DNA of 64,000 bases from positions 124,001 to 188,000 of the forward strand of contig JAKVOB010000001.1 in assembly GCA_022483015.1 (NCBI GenBank). Reading direction: 5' to 3'. Below are positions 43,406-52,951 of the stretch, one piece after another. The DNA is from Atopobiaceae bacterium (GTDB taxonomy: Bacteria; Actinomycetota; Coriobacteriia; Coriobacteriales; Atopobiaceae). A program made the position numbers and the translations under genes. Numbering within the stretch: position 1 is the first letter of the stretch; each line of letters opens with the position of its first letter. Under the pieces are notes generated by a model, which was given only the letters and a program-made list of their open reading frames with translations, searched no databases and had not been told where the DNA came from.

Positions 43406-44572
43406 TCAGAGGCTCGCGACGAGGATCTGACGGACCTCGTCGGGAGAGAGCTCGTGATACCCGCCGTCGAGCACGAAGGTGGCCTTGACGGTGTCATCGA
43501 TCAGGTCCTCGGAGAGTCCGAGCTCGCGCGAGTGCATGACGACGCCGATCTCGCCCATCCACGCCTCGAGGGCGTCGAGCCCCTCGCTCGCGACCTGCTC
43601 GTCGGTCTTGCCGTTCGCGTCCACGTCGAAGACCTCGGTCGCGAAACGGCGGAACTTGGGCAGGCCATAGGGCATGACGAGGCGGTAGTAGGGCATGGCC
43701 ACAGCCGAGAGGGTCATGCCGTGGGTCGCGTCGGTGACGGCACCGATGGCCTGGCCCAGCATGTGCACCTCCCAGTCGGTCGCCTTGCCGCAGGCGATCA
43801 GCGTGTTCAGGGCGAGCGTGCAGGCCCAGGTCACGTTCGAGCGGGCCTCGTAGTCCGCAGGGTCGGCCACGGCTGCACGCCCGTTGCGTACGAGCGAGCG
43901 CATGAGGCCCTCGGAGAGGTAGTCACTCACGTTGTCATCGTCACCCGAGAAGTACTGCTCCTGGACATGGTTGAACGCATCGAAGATGCCGGCCCTCATC
44001 TGGTAGTCCGGCACGGTGAACGTGACCTCGGGATTCACGATGGCGAAGCGCGGGATGACGTCCGACCCGAAGACGTGGCCGATCTTGAGCTTGGCCGCAT
44101 GGTCGGTGATGACGGAGCCGGCGTTCATCTCCGAGCCCGTCCCGCTCATCGTGAGCACGTCGCCCACGGGGATGATGCGGTTCTGCGGGTCCTCCATGTG
44201 CAGGTAGTAATGCTCCCAGGGGTCACCGTCGCACCAGGCGCCGACCGAGACGCCCTTGGCGTAGTCGATCGTGGAGCCTCCGCCCACGGCAAGGATGAGG
44301 TCGACGTCGTTGTCACGTGCGACCTTGCAACCCTCGCGGAGCTTGTCGGCCGTGGGGTTGCTCATGACACCCGCGACCTCGGCCACGGTCTTGCCGGCCG
44401 CAGCGAGGATGGAGATGACCTCGTCATAGAGGCCGGTGCGCTTGACGGAGCCGCCGCCGTAGACGAGAAGCACGCGGTCGCCGTAGGACGCGAGCTCGCC
44501 CGCGAGCTCGTCGAGGGCCTCGGGACCGAAGTGGACGGCGCAGGGGTTATGGAACGTGAAGTTACCTAGCAT
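43406..44572 (-). CDS. Iron-containing alcohol dehydrogenase (BdhA/YqdH-like)
   Basis: 388-residue group III alcohol dehydrogenase. NAD-binding VLLVYGGGSVKRTGLYDEV, AVGGGSTIDYAKGV and TMSGTGSEMN, with metal ligands in the Asp/His array: FDAFNHVQEQY, DWEVHMLGQAI and THGMTLSAV. This is the butanol dehydrogenase-like subgroup. Oxidises or reduces alcohols/aldehydes. Part of a cupin/ADH/AKR gene row under a divergent LysR gene. Confidence 0.93.
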   Translation of the reverse strand: MLGNFTFHNPCAVHFGPEALDELAGELASYGDRVLLVYGGGSVKRTGLYDEVISILAAAGKTVAEVAGVMSNPTADKLREGCKVARDNDVDLILAVGGGSTIDYAKGVSVGAWCDGDPWEHYYLHMEDPQNRIIPVGDVLTMSGTGSEMNAGSVITDHAAKLKIGHVFGSDVIPRFAIVNPEVTFTVPDYQMRAGIFDAFNHVQEQYFSGDDDNVSDYLSEGLMRSLVRNGRAAVADPADYEARSNVTWACTLALNTLIACGKATDWEVHMLGQAIGAVTDATHGMTLSAVAMPYYRLVMPYGLPKFRRFATEVFDVDANGKTDEQVASEGLDALEAWMGEIGVVMHSRELGLSEDLIDDTVKATFVLDGGYHELSPDEVRQILVASL

Positions 44573-44627
44573 GTGAGCTCCTCGCTTGTGATGGTTTTGA
44601 TCGTGCGACCTCGTGACGGGCATCGAC

Positions 44628-45320
44628 CTATCCGAGCTTGGCGTAGTCCTCGTCGGACACCGGCTCGAGCCACTCGTTGGAGGCGTCCTCGCCCGGCACC
44701 TCGATGGCGAGGTGCTGGAACCACGAGTCCTTGGTCGCGCCATGCCAGTGCTTGACGCCCTCGGGAATGTTGACGACGTCCCCGGGGCCGAGCCTTCGTG
44801 CGGGCTTGCCCCACTCCTGGTACCAGCCACATCCGGCCGTGACGAGCAGGATCTGGCCGCCACCCTTGGTGGCATGGTGGACATGCCAGTTGTTGCGGCA
44901 TCCCGGCTCGAAGGTGACGTTGCCGACGCCAACCTGCTCCGTGCTGAGCATCTTGAGGTAGCTCTGTCCCACGAAGTACTGCGCGTACGCGTCATTGGGC
45001 GCGCCCGTCTCGAACACGCTGAGATCTCCCTTACCCATGGTGGTGTCCTCTCGTTCGGTCTTCGTACACCCACATCTCGTGGCACATCCGCCTGCCGGAT
45101 CGGCAGCGGCATCGCCCTTGCATCTGAGCCGGAATATGAGGTAGTCCAGGCAATCGAGACGCTGCTGGTCGCCGTGGATCCGCTCGAGGAGTCTCTGCCT
45201 CACCCGGGCGAGCATGAGGTCGCGCGTCCGGGCGTCGGCGGTCGCGATGCGCGACGCCTCCCCTGGCGGGCAACCGATGTCACACAGGCAGCAGGTGATG
45301 TCCCCGTCATCGAGCACCAT
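44628..45320 (-). CDS. Cupin protein with MerR-tail-like N-terminal domain
   Basis: 230 residues if started at 45320, where GGGGAGGGGAGGC forms a strong ribosome site. Residues 1-70 (DITCCLCDIGCPPGEASRIA, then LLERIHGDQQRLDCLDYLIF) look like the C-terminal effector helices of MerR regulators without the DNA-binding part; a Cys-rich linker follows. From residue 95 (MGKGDLSVFETG) comes a cupin of the carboxymuconolactone/HmgA-like type: NNWHVHHATKGGGQILLV, GWYQEWGKPARRLGPGDVVNIPEGVKHWHG. ATG 45038 with GAGAGGAC could also start the cupin alone (136 residues). Either a fusion or a two-start gene. Metal ligands His, His and His are present. Confidence 0.7.
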   Translation of the reverse strand: MVLDDGDITCCLCDIGCPPGEASRIATADARTRDLMLARVRQRLLERIHGDQQRLDCLDYLIFRLRCKGDAAADPAGGCATRCGCTKTEREDTTMGKGDLSVFETGAPNDAYAQYFVGQSYLKMLSTEQVGVGNVTFEPGCRNNWHVHHATKGGGQILLVTAGCGWYQEWGKPARRLGPGDVVNIPEGVKHWHGATKDSWFQHLAIEVPGEDASNEWLEPVSDEDYAKLG

Positions 45321-45444
45321 GCCTCCCCTCCCCGTCGGTTCCGTGGTTCCATTCTCCGGTGAGGTGGCAGGAATGTAAAATGCCTATCTTGCACTATTGG
45401 GTATACGTGACACGTATGTCATTCTCGTCAGCAGGGAGCGCCTC

Positions 45445-46350
45445 ATGGAACTTCGTACGCTCGAGTACTTCCTCGCCGTGGCCCGCGAGGAGAACATGAC
45501 CGCAGCCGCCGACGTCCTCCACGTGACCCAGCCCACCCTCTCGCGCCAGATAGCGGACCTCGAGCGCGAGCTCGGGGCCACGCTGTTCATCCGGTCGAAC
45601 CGGGCGACCACGCTCACCGAGGACGGCATGCGCCTGCGACAGCGCGCCGAGGAGATCGTGGGGCTGGCCGAGCGCTGCGAGGCCGAGTTCCGCCTCCCCG
45701 ACGAGGACCTCGCCGGGACCGTCGCCATCGGCGCAGGCGAGACCGTGATGATGCGCCGCGTGGCACGGGTGGCCCAGCGCATCCATGCGCGCCATCCGCT
45801 CGTCCACTTCGACCTCTACAGCGGCAACGCTGACGACGTCGCCGAGAGGCTCGAGCACGGCACGCTCGACCTCGGCCTCATGCTCGAACCCGTGGACAAG
45901 GCCCGCTACGAGTACCTCACCCTGCCCGACAAGGACACCGTGGGCGTGCTCATGCGCGCCGACGACCCACTCGCGCAGGAGGATGCCATCACCCCCGAGC
46001 AGCTCGCGCGGATGCCGCTCCTCCACTCGTCACGCGACGTCGCGCATAACTTCGACCTCAGGACCTGGTCCAAGAACCGGATAGACCCCGACCAGGTCGA
46101 CTTCGTGGGGACCTACAACCTCATCTTCAACGCAGGCCTCTTCGTCGAGGCAGGCGTCGGCTACTCGCTCACCCTCGAGGGGCTCAGTGACGTGAGCGGG
46201 ACGAGCAGCCTGCGGTTCGTGCCGCTGCGCCCTCGACTCACCATGGGTGGCGTCATCGTGTGGAAGAAGTACCGGCTGCCCTCGCACGCCGCCGAGGTCT
46301 TCCTCGACGAGCTGCGCGCGGACCTCGAGAGCGAGGAGGGCGCGTCCTGA
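45445..46350 (+). CDS. LysR-family transcriptional regulator
   Basis: 301 residues. N-terminal HTH LRTLEYFLAVAREENMTAAADVLHVTQPTLSRQIADLERELG and a periplasmic-binding-fold effector domain from about residue 90 (GTVAIGAGETVMMRR, LDLGLMLEPVD). The start at 45445 (MELRTLEYF) is the family's usual one; a longer in-frame ATG at 45397 is unlikely. Divergent from the cupin gene, so it probably controls the cupin-ADH-AKR row; the 124-base gap should carry both promoters. Confidence 0.92.
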   Translation: MELRTLEYFLAVAREENMTAAADVLHVTQPTLSRQIADLERELGATLFIRSNRATTLTEDGMRLRQRAEEIVGLAERCEAEFRLPDEDLAGTVAIGAGETVMMRRVARVAQRIHARHPLVHFDLYSGNADDVAERLEHGTLDLGLMLEPVDKARYEYLTLPDKDTVGVLMRADDPLAQEDAITPEQLARMPLLHSSRDVAHNFDLRTWSKNRIDPDQVDFVGTYNLIFNAGLFVEAGVGYSLTLEGLSDVSGTSSLRFVPLRPRLTMGGVIVWKKYRLPSHAAEVFLDELRADLESEEGAS

Positions 46351-46377
46351 GGTCCCGACGGACCGATGTGGCCACCC

Positions 46378-47499
46378 TCATGACAACGTGAGCTGCAGGG
46401 CATAGGTGCCGACCGAGGTGGCGTACTGGACGTTGCGGCACGGATGGCCGGAGTCGCCCAGGACATCGAAGGCGTCCTGCCCCTGGAAGAGGGCGCAGAG
46501 CCGCGCGTAGGTGTCCGCATCGGCGCAGCACACGTCGAGCACGTCGCCATCCTGCGAGGCGAGGATCCCCTCGAGCTCGGAGACATCGTAGGCAGAGAGC
46601 ATGAGGCCGCGGCGCACGTACCAGTTGTCTGCGGTGGCAGAGGACGCCGGCATGTCCTCGGCGTAGGTGGGGGCATGCGTCGCGCCCATGACGTCGCTCG
46701 TGACGTTGAGCCAGTCGTGCCGGAGCGTCGCGTCCGCCTGGTCGTCACCCGTGACGTCCGTATAGTAGACCTCGCCGTCGAGGACCGAGCGGTTCCACGC
46801 ATGGCTCTCGCCGTCATAGGTGCCCTCCACGTCGTAGCACGAGACGCCTGCCCTGCGCATGAGGTAGCAGTAGGCGTTGGCATATCCCATGCAGACGCAA
46901 CGGCCATTGACCAGGGCCCCGTAGACGTCCTGGTCGGACTCGTCGACCGACGCCTCGTAGGTGACGTGCTCGCAGAGCCAGTCGTGCAGGTAGACGGACT
47001 TCTCGTAGTCACCCATATCAGCCGTCAGGCCCGAGAGGGCTGAGTCCGCCACCGACTCCACGGCCGTCCGCACGGCAGCCGTGTCACCGTACTTCTCCGA
47101 GAAGTGCATCGTGGTCCCCAGGATGGACCTCGTGTAGCTCCCCGACCCCGAGACCCAGAAGAGGTCGGGCGTCTGACGGACCGCGTCGAAGAGCGCGTCC
47201 AGGTCGGAGTCGCTCGAGGCCCCCACATGCACGTCGAGCACACCCGCATCGAGGTCCTCGCAGATGGTGTCGAAGTCGTCATGGAGGTCGGCGGAGAGCG
47301 AGGCCGGATAGGGCCTCTCGCTCGTCGACGAGGCCGTCGCGGCATCCGAGGCCCCACTGCCCGAGGCAGCCGCCGAGGAGGTCGTCACGGAGGAGGAGAC
47401 CCGCGACGCGGACGTGGGGATGAGTCCCGTCGCCCGGCCCACGGCCACACAGATGGTCGTGACGAGCAGCACGGAGGCTATGCCACGAAGCAGACGCAC
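46378..47499 (-). CDS. Secreted transglutaminase-like protein
   Basis: 373 residues. N-terminal signal or anchor helix (LLRGIASVLLVTTICVAVG), a Ser/Ala/Thr-rich linker to about residue 65, then a domain with the papain-like triad of the transglutaminase superfamily: Cys in NGRCVCMGYANAYCYLM, His in GESHAWNRS and Asp in YYTDVTGDD, with the typical YEKSVYLHDWLCEHVTY helix before. A cell-surface protease or peptide-modifying role is plausible. Target unknown. Single gene convergent with the LysR gene. Confidence 0.8.
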   Translation of the reverse strand: MRLLRGIASVLLVTTICVAVGRATGLIPTSASRVSSSVTTSSAAASGSGASDAATASSTSERPYPASLSADLHDDFDTICEDLDAGVLDVHVGASSDSDLDALFDAVRQTPDLFWVSGSGSYTRSILGTTMHFSEKYGDTAAVRTAVESVADSALSGLTADMGDYEKSVYLHDWLCEHVTYEASVDESDQDVYGALVNGRCVCMGYANAYCYLMRRAGVSCYDVEGTYDGESHAWNRSVLDGEVYYTDVTGDDQADATLRHDWLNVTSDVMGATHAPTYAEDMPASSATADNWYVRRGLMLSAYDVSELEGILASQDGDVLDVCCADADTYARLCALFQGQDAFDVLGDSGHPCRNVQYATSVGTYALQLTLS

Positions 47500-47520
47500 G
47501 GCAGACCCTTCTCGGTGTGC

Positions 47521-48264
47521 CTACAGCACCTTGCTGAGGAAGCTCTTGGTGCGCTCGTTCTTGGGATGGCTCATGACCTCTTCGGGAGTGCCTTGCTCGA
47601 GGATGACACCGTCATCGACGAAGACCACACGGTCGGCGACGTCGCGGGCGAAGCCCATCTCATGGGTCACGACGACCATCGTCATGCCCTCCTTGGCAAG
47701 CTCGCGCATGACGTCGAGGACCTCCGAGACCATCTCGGGATCGAGGGCGCTCGTGGGCTCGTCGAAGAGCATGATGTCGGGTTCCATGGCGAGGGCACGG
47801 GCGATGGCGACACGCTGCTGCTGCCCGCCCGAGAGCTCCCGGGGCTTCGCGTCGACCTTGTTGGACAGTCCCACGCGCTCGAGGAGCTCGAGGGCCTTCT
47901 TCTCGGCCTCGGCGGGTGTCTTGAGCTTGAGCTCGACCGGCGCGAACGTGAGGTTCTGCTTCACCGTGTAGTGCGGGAAGAGGTTGAACTGCTGGAAGAC
48001 CATGCCTAGGTGCCGACGGACCTGGTCGACGTTGGCGCTCTTGTCGGTGATGCTCTCGCCGTCGATGAAGACCTCACCCGAGGTGGGCTCCTCCAGACGG
48101 TTGAGGCACCGCAGGAACGTGGACTTGCCCGACCCGGACGGCCCGATGACGCAGACGACCTCGGCAGGCTTAATCTCGATGTCGATGCCCTTCAGGACCT
48201 CGACCTCACCGAAGGTCTTCGTGAGACCTACGACCTTTATCTTTGGCTCGGCCATGTTAGGCAT
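47521..48264 (-). CDS. Polar amino acid ABC transporter ATPase
   Basis: 247 residues, GlnQ/HisP type. Walker [19 protein letters not shown], signature [15 protein letters not shown], Walker [16 protein letters not shown] and the H-loop VVTHEM. Its start overlaps the permease stop by 8 bases. Likely Gln/Glu/His/Cys-type uptake; the exact amino acid is unknown. Third gene of binding protein-permease-ATPase. Confidence 0.93.
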   Translation of the reverse strand: MPNMAEPKIKVVGLTKTFGEVEVLKGIDIEIKPAEVVCVIGPSGSGKSTFLRCLNRLEEPTSGEVFIDGESITDKSANVDQVRRHLGMVFQQFNLFPHYTVKQNLTFAPVELKLKTPAEAEKKALELLERVGLSNKVDAKPRELSGGQQQRVAIARALAMEPDIMLFDEPTSALDPEMVSEVLDVMRELAKEGMTMVVVTHEMGFARDVADRVVFVDDGVILEQGTPEEVMSHPKNERTKSFLSKVL

Positions 48265-48934
48265 GCATCCTTTTCTCGATCGTCCTCGAGACGAGCATGA
48301 GGACGCTGGTGATCAGGAGGAAGCAGATCGCCACCCAGGTATAGGTGGCGAACGACTCCATGGTCCTGCCGACATAGATCTTGGCCTGGTACATGACCTC
48401 GCCGAGGCCGATGGCATAGAGGATCGTGGAGTCCTTGAGCGTGATGATGCACTGGTTCACGAGCGAGGGCAGGCAGATGCGCACGGCCTGCGGCAGGATG
48501 ATCTTCCGCATGGACGTGGCATACCCCACGCCGAGGCTGCGCGCCGCCTCCATCTGACCCTTGTCGACCGACTCGATCGAGCCACGGAAGATCTCGGAGC
48601 TGTAGGCGCCGGCATTGAGCGAGAGGGTCACGAGGCTCGCCGTGAAGACGTCGATGCGGAAGGCCGAGCCCGTGAGCATCTGGATGAGCTGGGGCATGGC
48701 GAAGTAGATGTAGAAGGCCTGGACCAGCATAGGGGTGCCGCGGATGAGCCAGATGTAGAACTTGGCGATGCCGCGGAGCACCCGATGCTTGGAGAGGTGC
48801 ATGAGGCAGACGAGGATGCCCAGGACCATGGCGATCACGAGCGAGATGATCGTCACCTGCAGCGTGACCGAGAGGCCGCTGGCAAGCATCGGCGCCAGGT
48901 CCTCGAACGTCTCGAGCATACTCGACAGGCTCAT
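48257..48934 (-). CDS. Polar amino acid ABC transporter permease
   Basis: 225-residue HisM/GlnP-type permease with five predicted helices. The coupling loop is [48 protein letters not shown] (EAA motif). Sits between the binding-protein and ATPase genes. Start ATG 48934 lies 62 bases after the binding-protein stop. Confidence 0.93.
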   Translation of the reverse strand: MSLSSMLETFEDLAPMLASGLSVTLQVTIISLVIAMVLGILVCLMHLSKHRVLRGIAKFYIWLIRGTPMLVQAFYIYFAMPQLIQMLTGSAFRIDVFTASLVTLSLNAGAYSSEIFRGSIESVDKGQMEAARSLGVGYATSMRKIILPQAVRICLPSLVNQCIITLKDSTILYAIGLGEVMYQAKIYVGRTMESFATYTWVAICFLLITSVLMLVSRTIEKRMHA

Positions 48935-48996
48935 GGACCACCCTCACATCCGGGGGCCGCGGGGCCCCATGTCAGTTGTCATGCGTACCATCCAGC

Positions 48997-49815
48997 TTAC
49001 GCCTTGAGGTACTGGTTGACGATCTCGTCGTACTTGCCGCTGTCCTTGATGCTCTTGAGGCCCTTGTTGAAGGCGGCGAGGAGGTCGGCGTTCTTGCCCT
49101 TGAGCACGGCGAAGCCATACGGCGTGGAGAAGTCGTCCTTCTCCTCGACGACGATCTTGAGGCCGTTGCCCTTGGAGATGCCATAGGCCATGACGGGGTA
49201 GTCCTCGAAGCAGGCCACGGAGTTGCCCGTCAGGACGTCCTGGTACATGAGCGAGGAGTCATCGAAGTACGTGATGGTCAGGTTGTACTGGGACTTGAGG
49301 CTCTCCGCGCAGTCGGCCCCCTGCGTCCCCGTCTTGGCGGCGACGGTCTTGCCGTTGAGGCCGTCGAGGCTCGTGATGTCCGAGCCGTCCTTGACGGCGA
49401 CGCAGACGTAGGAGTCGTAGTACTCATCGGAGAAGTCGTACTTCTGCTTGCGGGCGTCCGTGATGGACATGCCGGCCATGGCAGCGTCCGCCTGGCCGGA
49501 CTCGAGTGCGGCCACCGCGGCGTCGAAGCCGAGGGACTGGAGGTCGTAGTTGAAGCCTGTCTCGGCCGCGATGGCGGCGAGCAGGTCGACGTCGATGCCG
49601 ACGAACTTGTTGGAGTCGTCCGTGAACTCGAACGGGGCGAACGTGGTGTCCGTCGCGACGATGTAGCTGCTCTTGGAGAAGTCCGACGAGGATGACGAGG
49701 TCGTCGACGAGGAGCTCGATGACGAGGAGGACGAGCCGCAACCCGCGAGGCCGACCATGGCGACGGAACCAGCTGCGAGACCGAGGAACTCACGACGAGA
49801 GAAGGTATGAGACAT
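48997..49815 (-). CDS. Polar amino acid ABC transporter substrate-binding lipoprotein
   Basis: 272-residue family 3 solute-binding protein. Twin-arginine-like signal SRREFLGLAAG followed by a lipobox LAGC, then a Ser-rich linker (about 14 serines). The domain begins SSYIVATDTTFAPFEFTDDSNKFVGIDVDLLAAIA and has GLNGKTVAAKTGTQGA and the amino-carboxylate Asp/Arg region. Highest-expressed component expected at the start of the operon; the AT-rich upstream region should hold the promoter. Confidence 0.9.
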   Translation of the reverse strand: MSHTFSRREFLGLAAGSVAMVGLAGCGSSSSSSSSSSTTSSSSSDFSKSSYIVATDTTFAPFEFTDDSNKFVGIDVDLLAAIAAETGFNYDLQSLGFDAAVAALESGQADAAMAGMSITDARKQKYDFSDEYYDSYVCVAVKDGSDITSLDGLNGKTVAAKTGTQGADCAESLKSQYNLTITYFDDSSLMYQDVLTGNSVACFEDYPVMAYGISKGNGLKIVVEEKDDFSTPYGFAVLKGKNADLLAAFNKGLKSIKDSGKYDEIVNQYLKA

Positions 49816-50040
49816 GGTTGACCCCCAACGTTTGATGGCTTTCGATACCTGTATATGTTAAATGAGTGTACTGTATCTTGTTTTCCAACTTGTTTCGCCA
49901 AGAAAGCCACAAGTTCGTCCGAAGCAGCAGGTGCGGTGACGGACCTTATGCAATACCGGTCAGGTCGGGCTCGAGTGGCTCTCCCCCGCACATCCTCAGG
50001 CACATGTCACGAAGCTCTGCTATAGTCGACCGCAATTGCA
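49816..50040. other. Divergent intergenic region, amino acid ABC operon / thiC
   Basis: The left part (49850-49910) is A+T-rich for this genome and should hold the minus-strand promoter of the ABC operon. On the right, an extended -10 (TGCTATAGT, 50018-50026) fits the thiC promoter, with transcription starting a few bases before the riboswitch. No gene seen. Confidence 0.55.
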
Positions 50041-50130
50041 TAGACGGGGAGCTTGCGACGGCAGGCTGAGAGGGAGCACATGCTCCGACCCAGGGAACCT
50101 GATGTGGATAATGCCAACGAAGGGATGCGC
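50041..50130 (+). promoter_or_regulatory. TPP riboswitch (THI element) of thiC
   Basis: Contains the conserved THI-box segments in order: GACGGGGAGC, GGCTGAGAGGGAG, a short variable hairpin, GACCCAGGGAACCTGATG and TGGATAATGCCAACGAAGGGAT. Its 3' end overlaps the AAGGGAT ribosome site, 5 bases before the thiC ATG, so thiamine pyrophosphate would block translation initiation. Confidence 0.95.
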
Positions 50131-50131
50131 T

Positions 50132-51430
50132 ATGACGCAGATCGATGCCGCACGTGCGGGAACCATCACAGAACAGATGAGGACGGTCGCCGCCGACGAG
50201 TATCGGGACGCCGGGTTCGTGCGCGAGGGCGTGGCGGCGGGACGCATCGCGATCCCCGCGAACCCAGCCCATGTGGGTCTCGCGCCCCGCGGCTTCGGGG
50301 CGGGCCTCCGCACCAAGGTCAACGTGAACCTCGGCATCTCGGGCGACATCCATGACGCCCCCACGGAGTGGGAGAAGGTCGACATCGCCGAGAGGTATGG
50401 GGCCGACGCCATCATGGACCTCTCCAACTCGGGCAAGACCCGCCGGTTCCGCCAGCAGCTCATCGGCCGCACCCCCCTGGCCGTCGGTACCGTCCCCATC
50501 TACGACGCCATCGGCTACCTCGACAAGCCCCTCGTCGAGCTCACGGCAGAGGACCTGCTCGGCGTCGTGCGGACCCACGCCGAGGACGGCGTCGACTTCA
50601 TGACCATCCATGCCGGCTTCAACCGCCGGGTGCTCGACACCTTCCTCGAGACGAAGCGACTCACCAACATCGTGAGCAGGGGCGGCTCGCTCCTCTTCGC
50701 CTGGATGATGACGACGGGCAACGAGAACCCCTTCTACGAGCACTTCGACGAGCTCCTCGCCATCCTCCACGAGCACGACGTGACCATCTCGCTCGGGGAC
50801 GCCATGCGTGGGGGAAGCACCTTCGACTCGACCGACGCCTCCGAGACGGCCGAGCTCGTCGAGCTGGGCAAGCTCACCACCCGCGCCTGGGACGCCGGGG
50901 TGCAGGTGGTGGTGGAGGGTCCCGGCCACATGGCACTGGACGAGGTGGCCGCCAACATGAAGCTCCAGAAGCGCCTCTGCCATGACGCCCCCTTCTACGT
51001 GTTGGGCCCGCTCGTCACCGATGTTGGCATGGGGTATGACCACATCACCGCTGCCATCGGGGGTGCCGTCGCTGCCGCATCCGGTGCCGATTGGCTCTGC
51101 TATGTGACCCCCGCAGAGCACCTCAGGCTCCCCGACGCACATGACGTGCGAGAGGGGCTCGTCGCCACGCGCATCGCCGCCCATGCGGCAGACATCGCCA
51201 AGGGCATCCCCCATGCCCGCGACGTCGACGACCGCATGAGTGACGCCCGCAGACGTGTCTCCTGGGAGGAGATGTTCGACTGCGCGCTCGACGGTGACCA
51301 TGCCCGCGAGGTCCTTGCCGAGGCACCCCCCGAGACCGAGGGCACCTGCACGATGTGCGGCAAGATGTGCGCCGCACGCACGGTCAACCGCATCATGGAT
51401 GGACTCACCGTAGACCTGGGAGAGAACTAG
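50132..51430 (+). CDS. thiC: Phosphomethylpyrimidine synthase
   Basis: 432 residues, the short anaerobe-type ThiC, a radical SAM enzyme turning AIR into HMP phosphate. Motifs: VNVNLGISGDIHD, MDLSNSGKTRRFRQQL, DFMTIHAGFNRR, RGGSLLFAWMM, VVEGPGHMALDE, and the C-terminal Cys array CTMCGKMCA (CX2CX4C type) for the [4Fe-4S] cluster. The start at 50132 directly follows the riboswitch. First gene of thiC-thiM-thiE-thiD. Confidence 0.95.
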   Translation: MTQIDAARAGTITEQMRTVAADEYRDAGFVREGVAAGRIAIPANPAHVGLAPRGFGAGLRTKVNVNLGISGDIHDAPTEWEKVDIAERYGADAIMDLSNSGKTRRFRQQLIGRTPLAVGTVPIYDAIGYLDKPLVELTAEDLLGVVRTHAEDGVDFMTIHAGFNRRVLDTFLETKRLTNIVSRGGSLLFAWMMTTGNENPFYEHFDELLAILHEHDVTISLGDAMRGGSTFDSTDASETAELVELGKLTTRAWDAGVQVVVEGPGHMALDEVAANMKLQKRLCHDAPFYVLGPLVTDVGMGYDHITAAIGGAVAAASGADWLCYVTPAEHLRLPDAHDVREGLVATRIAAHAADIAKGIPHARDVDDRMSDARRRVSWEEMFDCALDGDHAREVLAEAPPETEGTCTMCGKMCAARTVNRIMDGLTVDLGEN

Positions 51431-52270
51431 ATGAATACCTCATACCTCAAGACCTGCATGGACTCCGTCCGCGAGCAGGCGCCCCTCGTGCACTGCGTCA
51501 CCAACTACGTCACCGTGAACGACTGCGCCAACGCCCTGCTCGCTGTCGGGGGAAGCCCCATCATGAGCAGCGGGGAGGCAAGCGACGTCCGTGACATCGC
51601 CAGCATCTGCGACGGGCTCGACCTCAACATCGGCACGCTCGACGAGGTGTCGGTCGCAGCCATGCGGGTCGCAGCCACCCGCGCAGGGGAGCTCGGGCAT
51701 CCCATCCTGCTCGACCCGGTCGGAGCCGGCGCCTCGGCCATGCGCACCTCCACGGCGAGCGTCCTTCTCGACTCGTTCCCCGTGAGCGTCATCCGGGGCA
51801 ACATGAGCGAGATCCAGGCCGTGGCAGGCGCGAGCTCGACCACGCACGGGGTCGACGCGAACCCGGACGATGCCGTCACCAGGGACAACCTTGCCGACAA
51901 GGCGGCATTCGTACGGTCCTTCTCGGCCACATGCGGCACCATCGTGGCCGTGACCGGTGCCATCGACCTCGTGAGCGACGGCACGCGCACGGTCGCCATT
52001 GCCAACGGTGATGCGACCATGAGCCGCATCACAGGCAGCGGTTGCATGCTCTCGGCCATCACGCCGGCATTCCTTGCCGCGCACGACGACGCCTTCGAGG
52101 CGGCCGTCACGGCCGTGTGCGCCATGGGGGTGGCGGGCGAGGTCGCCGCAGGACGCATGGGTCCGCTTGACGGGAACGGGAGCTTCAGGACCTACCTGCT
52201 CGACGCCCTCTATAACCTCACGGGGGATTCCCTGCTCGCAGGGGCCCGCATCGACGAGCCGGAGGCATGA
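51431..52270 (+). CDS. thiM: Hydroxyethylthiazole kinase
   Basis: 279-residue ribokinase-fold ThiM that phosphorylates the thiazole moiety in salvage. VHCVTNYVTVNDCANALLAVGGSPIMSS is diagnostic, with LLDPVGAGASAMR and the catalytic region ITGSGCMLSAI (GxGC). The ATG immediately follows the thiC stop. No thiG/thiS biosynthesis genes are near, suggesting thiazole salvage. Confidence 0.94.
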   Translation: MNTSYLKTCMDSVREQAPLVHCVTNYVTVNDCANALLAVGGSPIMSSGEASDVRDIASICDGLDLNIGTLDEVSVAAMRVAATRAGELGHPILLDPVGAGASAMRTSTASVLLDSFPVSVIRGNMSEIQAVAGASSTTHGVDANPDDAVTRDNLADKAAFVRSFSATCGTIVAVTGAIDLVSDGTRTVAIANGDATMSRITGSGCMLSAITPAFLAAHDDAFEAAVTAVCAMGVAGEVAAGRMGPLDGNGSFRTYLLDALYNLTGDSLLAGARIDEPEA

Positions 52271-52273
52271 CGC

Positions 52274-52951
52274 ATGACACCCCTGGCAGCCCGCGGCACC
52301 TGGTCGAGGCAGGACATCCGCCATGCGATGCGGCTCTATGCCGTCACGGACCGGGCCTGGCTCCATGGCAGGACCCTCCCCGACTGCGTGGCACAGACCA
52401 TCGAGGGAGGTGCCACCTTCATCCAGCTCCGCGAGAAGCACGCCGGTCATGACGAGAGGCGCGACCTCGCCCTCAGCCTCAGGCACATCTGCGCCAAGGC
52501 AGGCGTGCCCTTCGTCATCGACGACGACGTCGAGCTCGCCCGGGAGGTCGGCGCGGACGGCGTGCACGTTGGGCAGTCGGACATGGCCTGCGAGAGGGCG
52601 AGGGAGCTCCTCGGCCCCGAGGCCATCATCGGGGTCTCGGCCCAGACCGTCGGGGAAGCCCTCGCAGCCGAGCGCCAAGGGGCCGACTACTTGGGCGTGG
52701 GCGCGCTCCACCCCACGCCGACCAAGCCGGACGCCGCCGAGGTCACGCTCGATGGGCTGGCCGGGATCTGCAAGGCCGTCTCGATTCCCGTCATAGGGAT
52801 CGGCGGCATCGACGCGGCCACGGTCCACGAGCTTGCCGGGACCGGCGTCGCCGGCGTCGCCGTGGTGTCGGCCATCTTCGCGGCCGAGGACGTCACGTCG
52901 GCCACCCGCGAGCTCGCCTCAGGGGTGGCCGCCCTCCTGGACCGACCATGA
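52274..52951 (+). CDS. thiE: Thiamine-phosphate synthase
   Basis: 225-residue TIM barrel joining HMP-PP with thiazole phosphate. RLYAVTDRAWL, GATFIQLREKHAGHDE (phosphate and Lys), FVIDDDVELAREVGADGVHVGQSDM, GADYLGVGALHPTPTK, IPVIGIGGI and GVAVVSAIF fit throughout. GGAGG lies 8 bases before the chosen ATG. Overlaps thiD by four bases (ATGA). Confidence 0.94.
   Translation: MTPLAARGTWSRQDIRHAMRLYAVTDRAWLHGRTLPDCVAQTIEGGATFIQLREKHAGHDERRDLALSLRHICAKAGVPFVIDDDVELAREVGADGVHVGQSDMACERARELLGPEAIIGVSAQTVGEALAAERQGADYLGVGALHPTPTKPDAAEVTLDGLAGICKAVSIPVIGIGGIDAATVHELAGTGVAGVAVVSAIFAAEDVTSATRELASGVAALLDRP

Noticed and set aside
45031-45273. Separate small gene upstream of the cupin in another frame
   Set aside because: The frame with MerR-tail similarity is the one continuous with the cupin; the alternative frame shows no motif.
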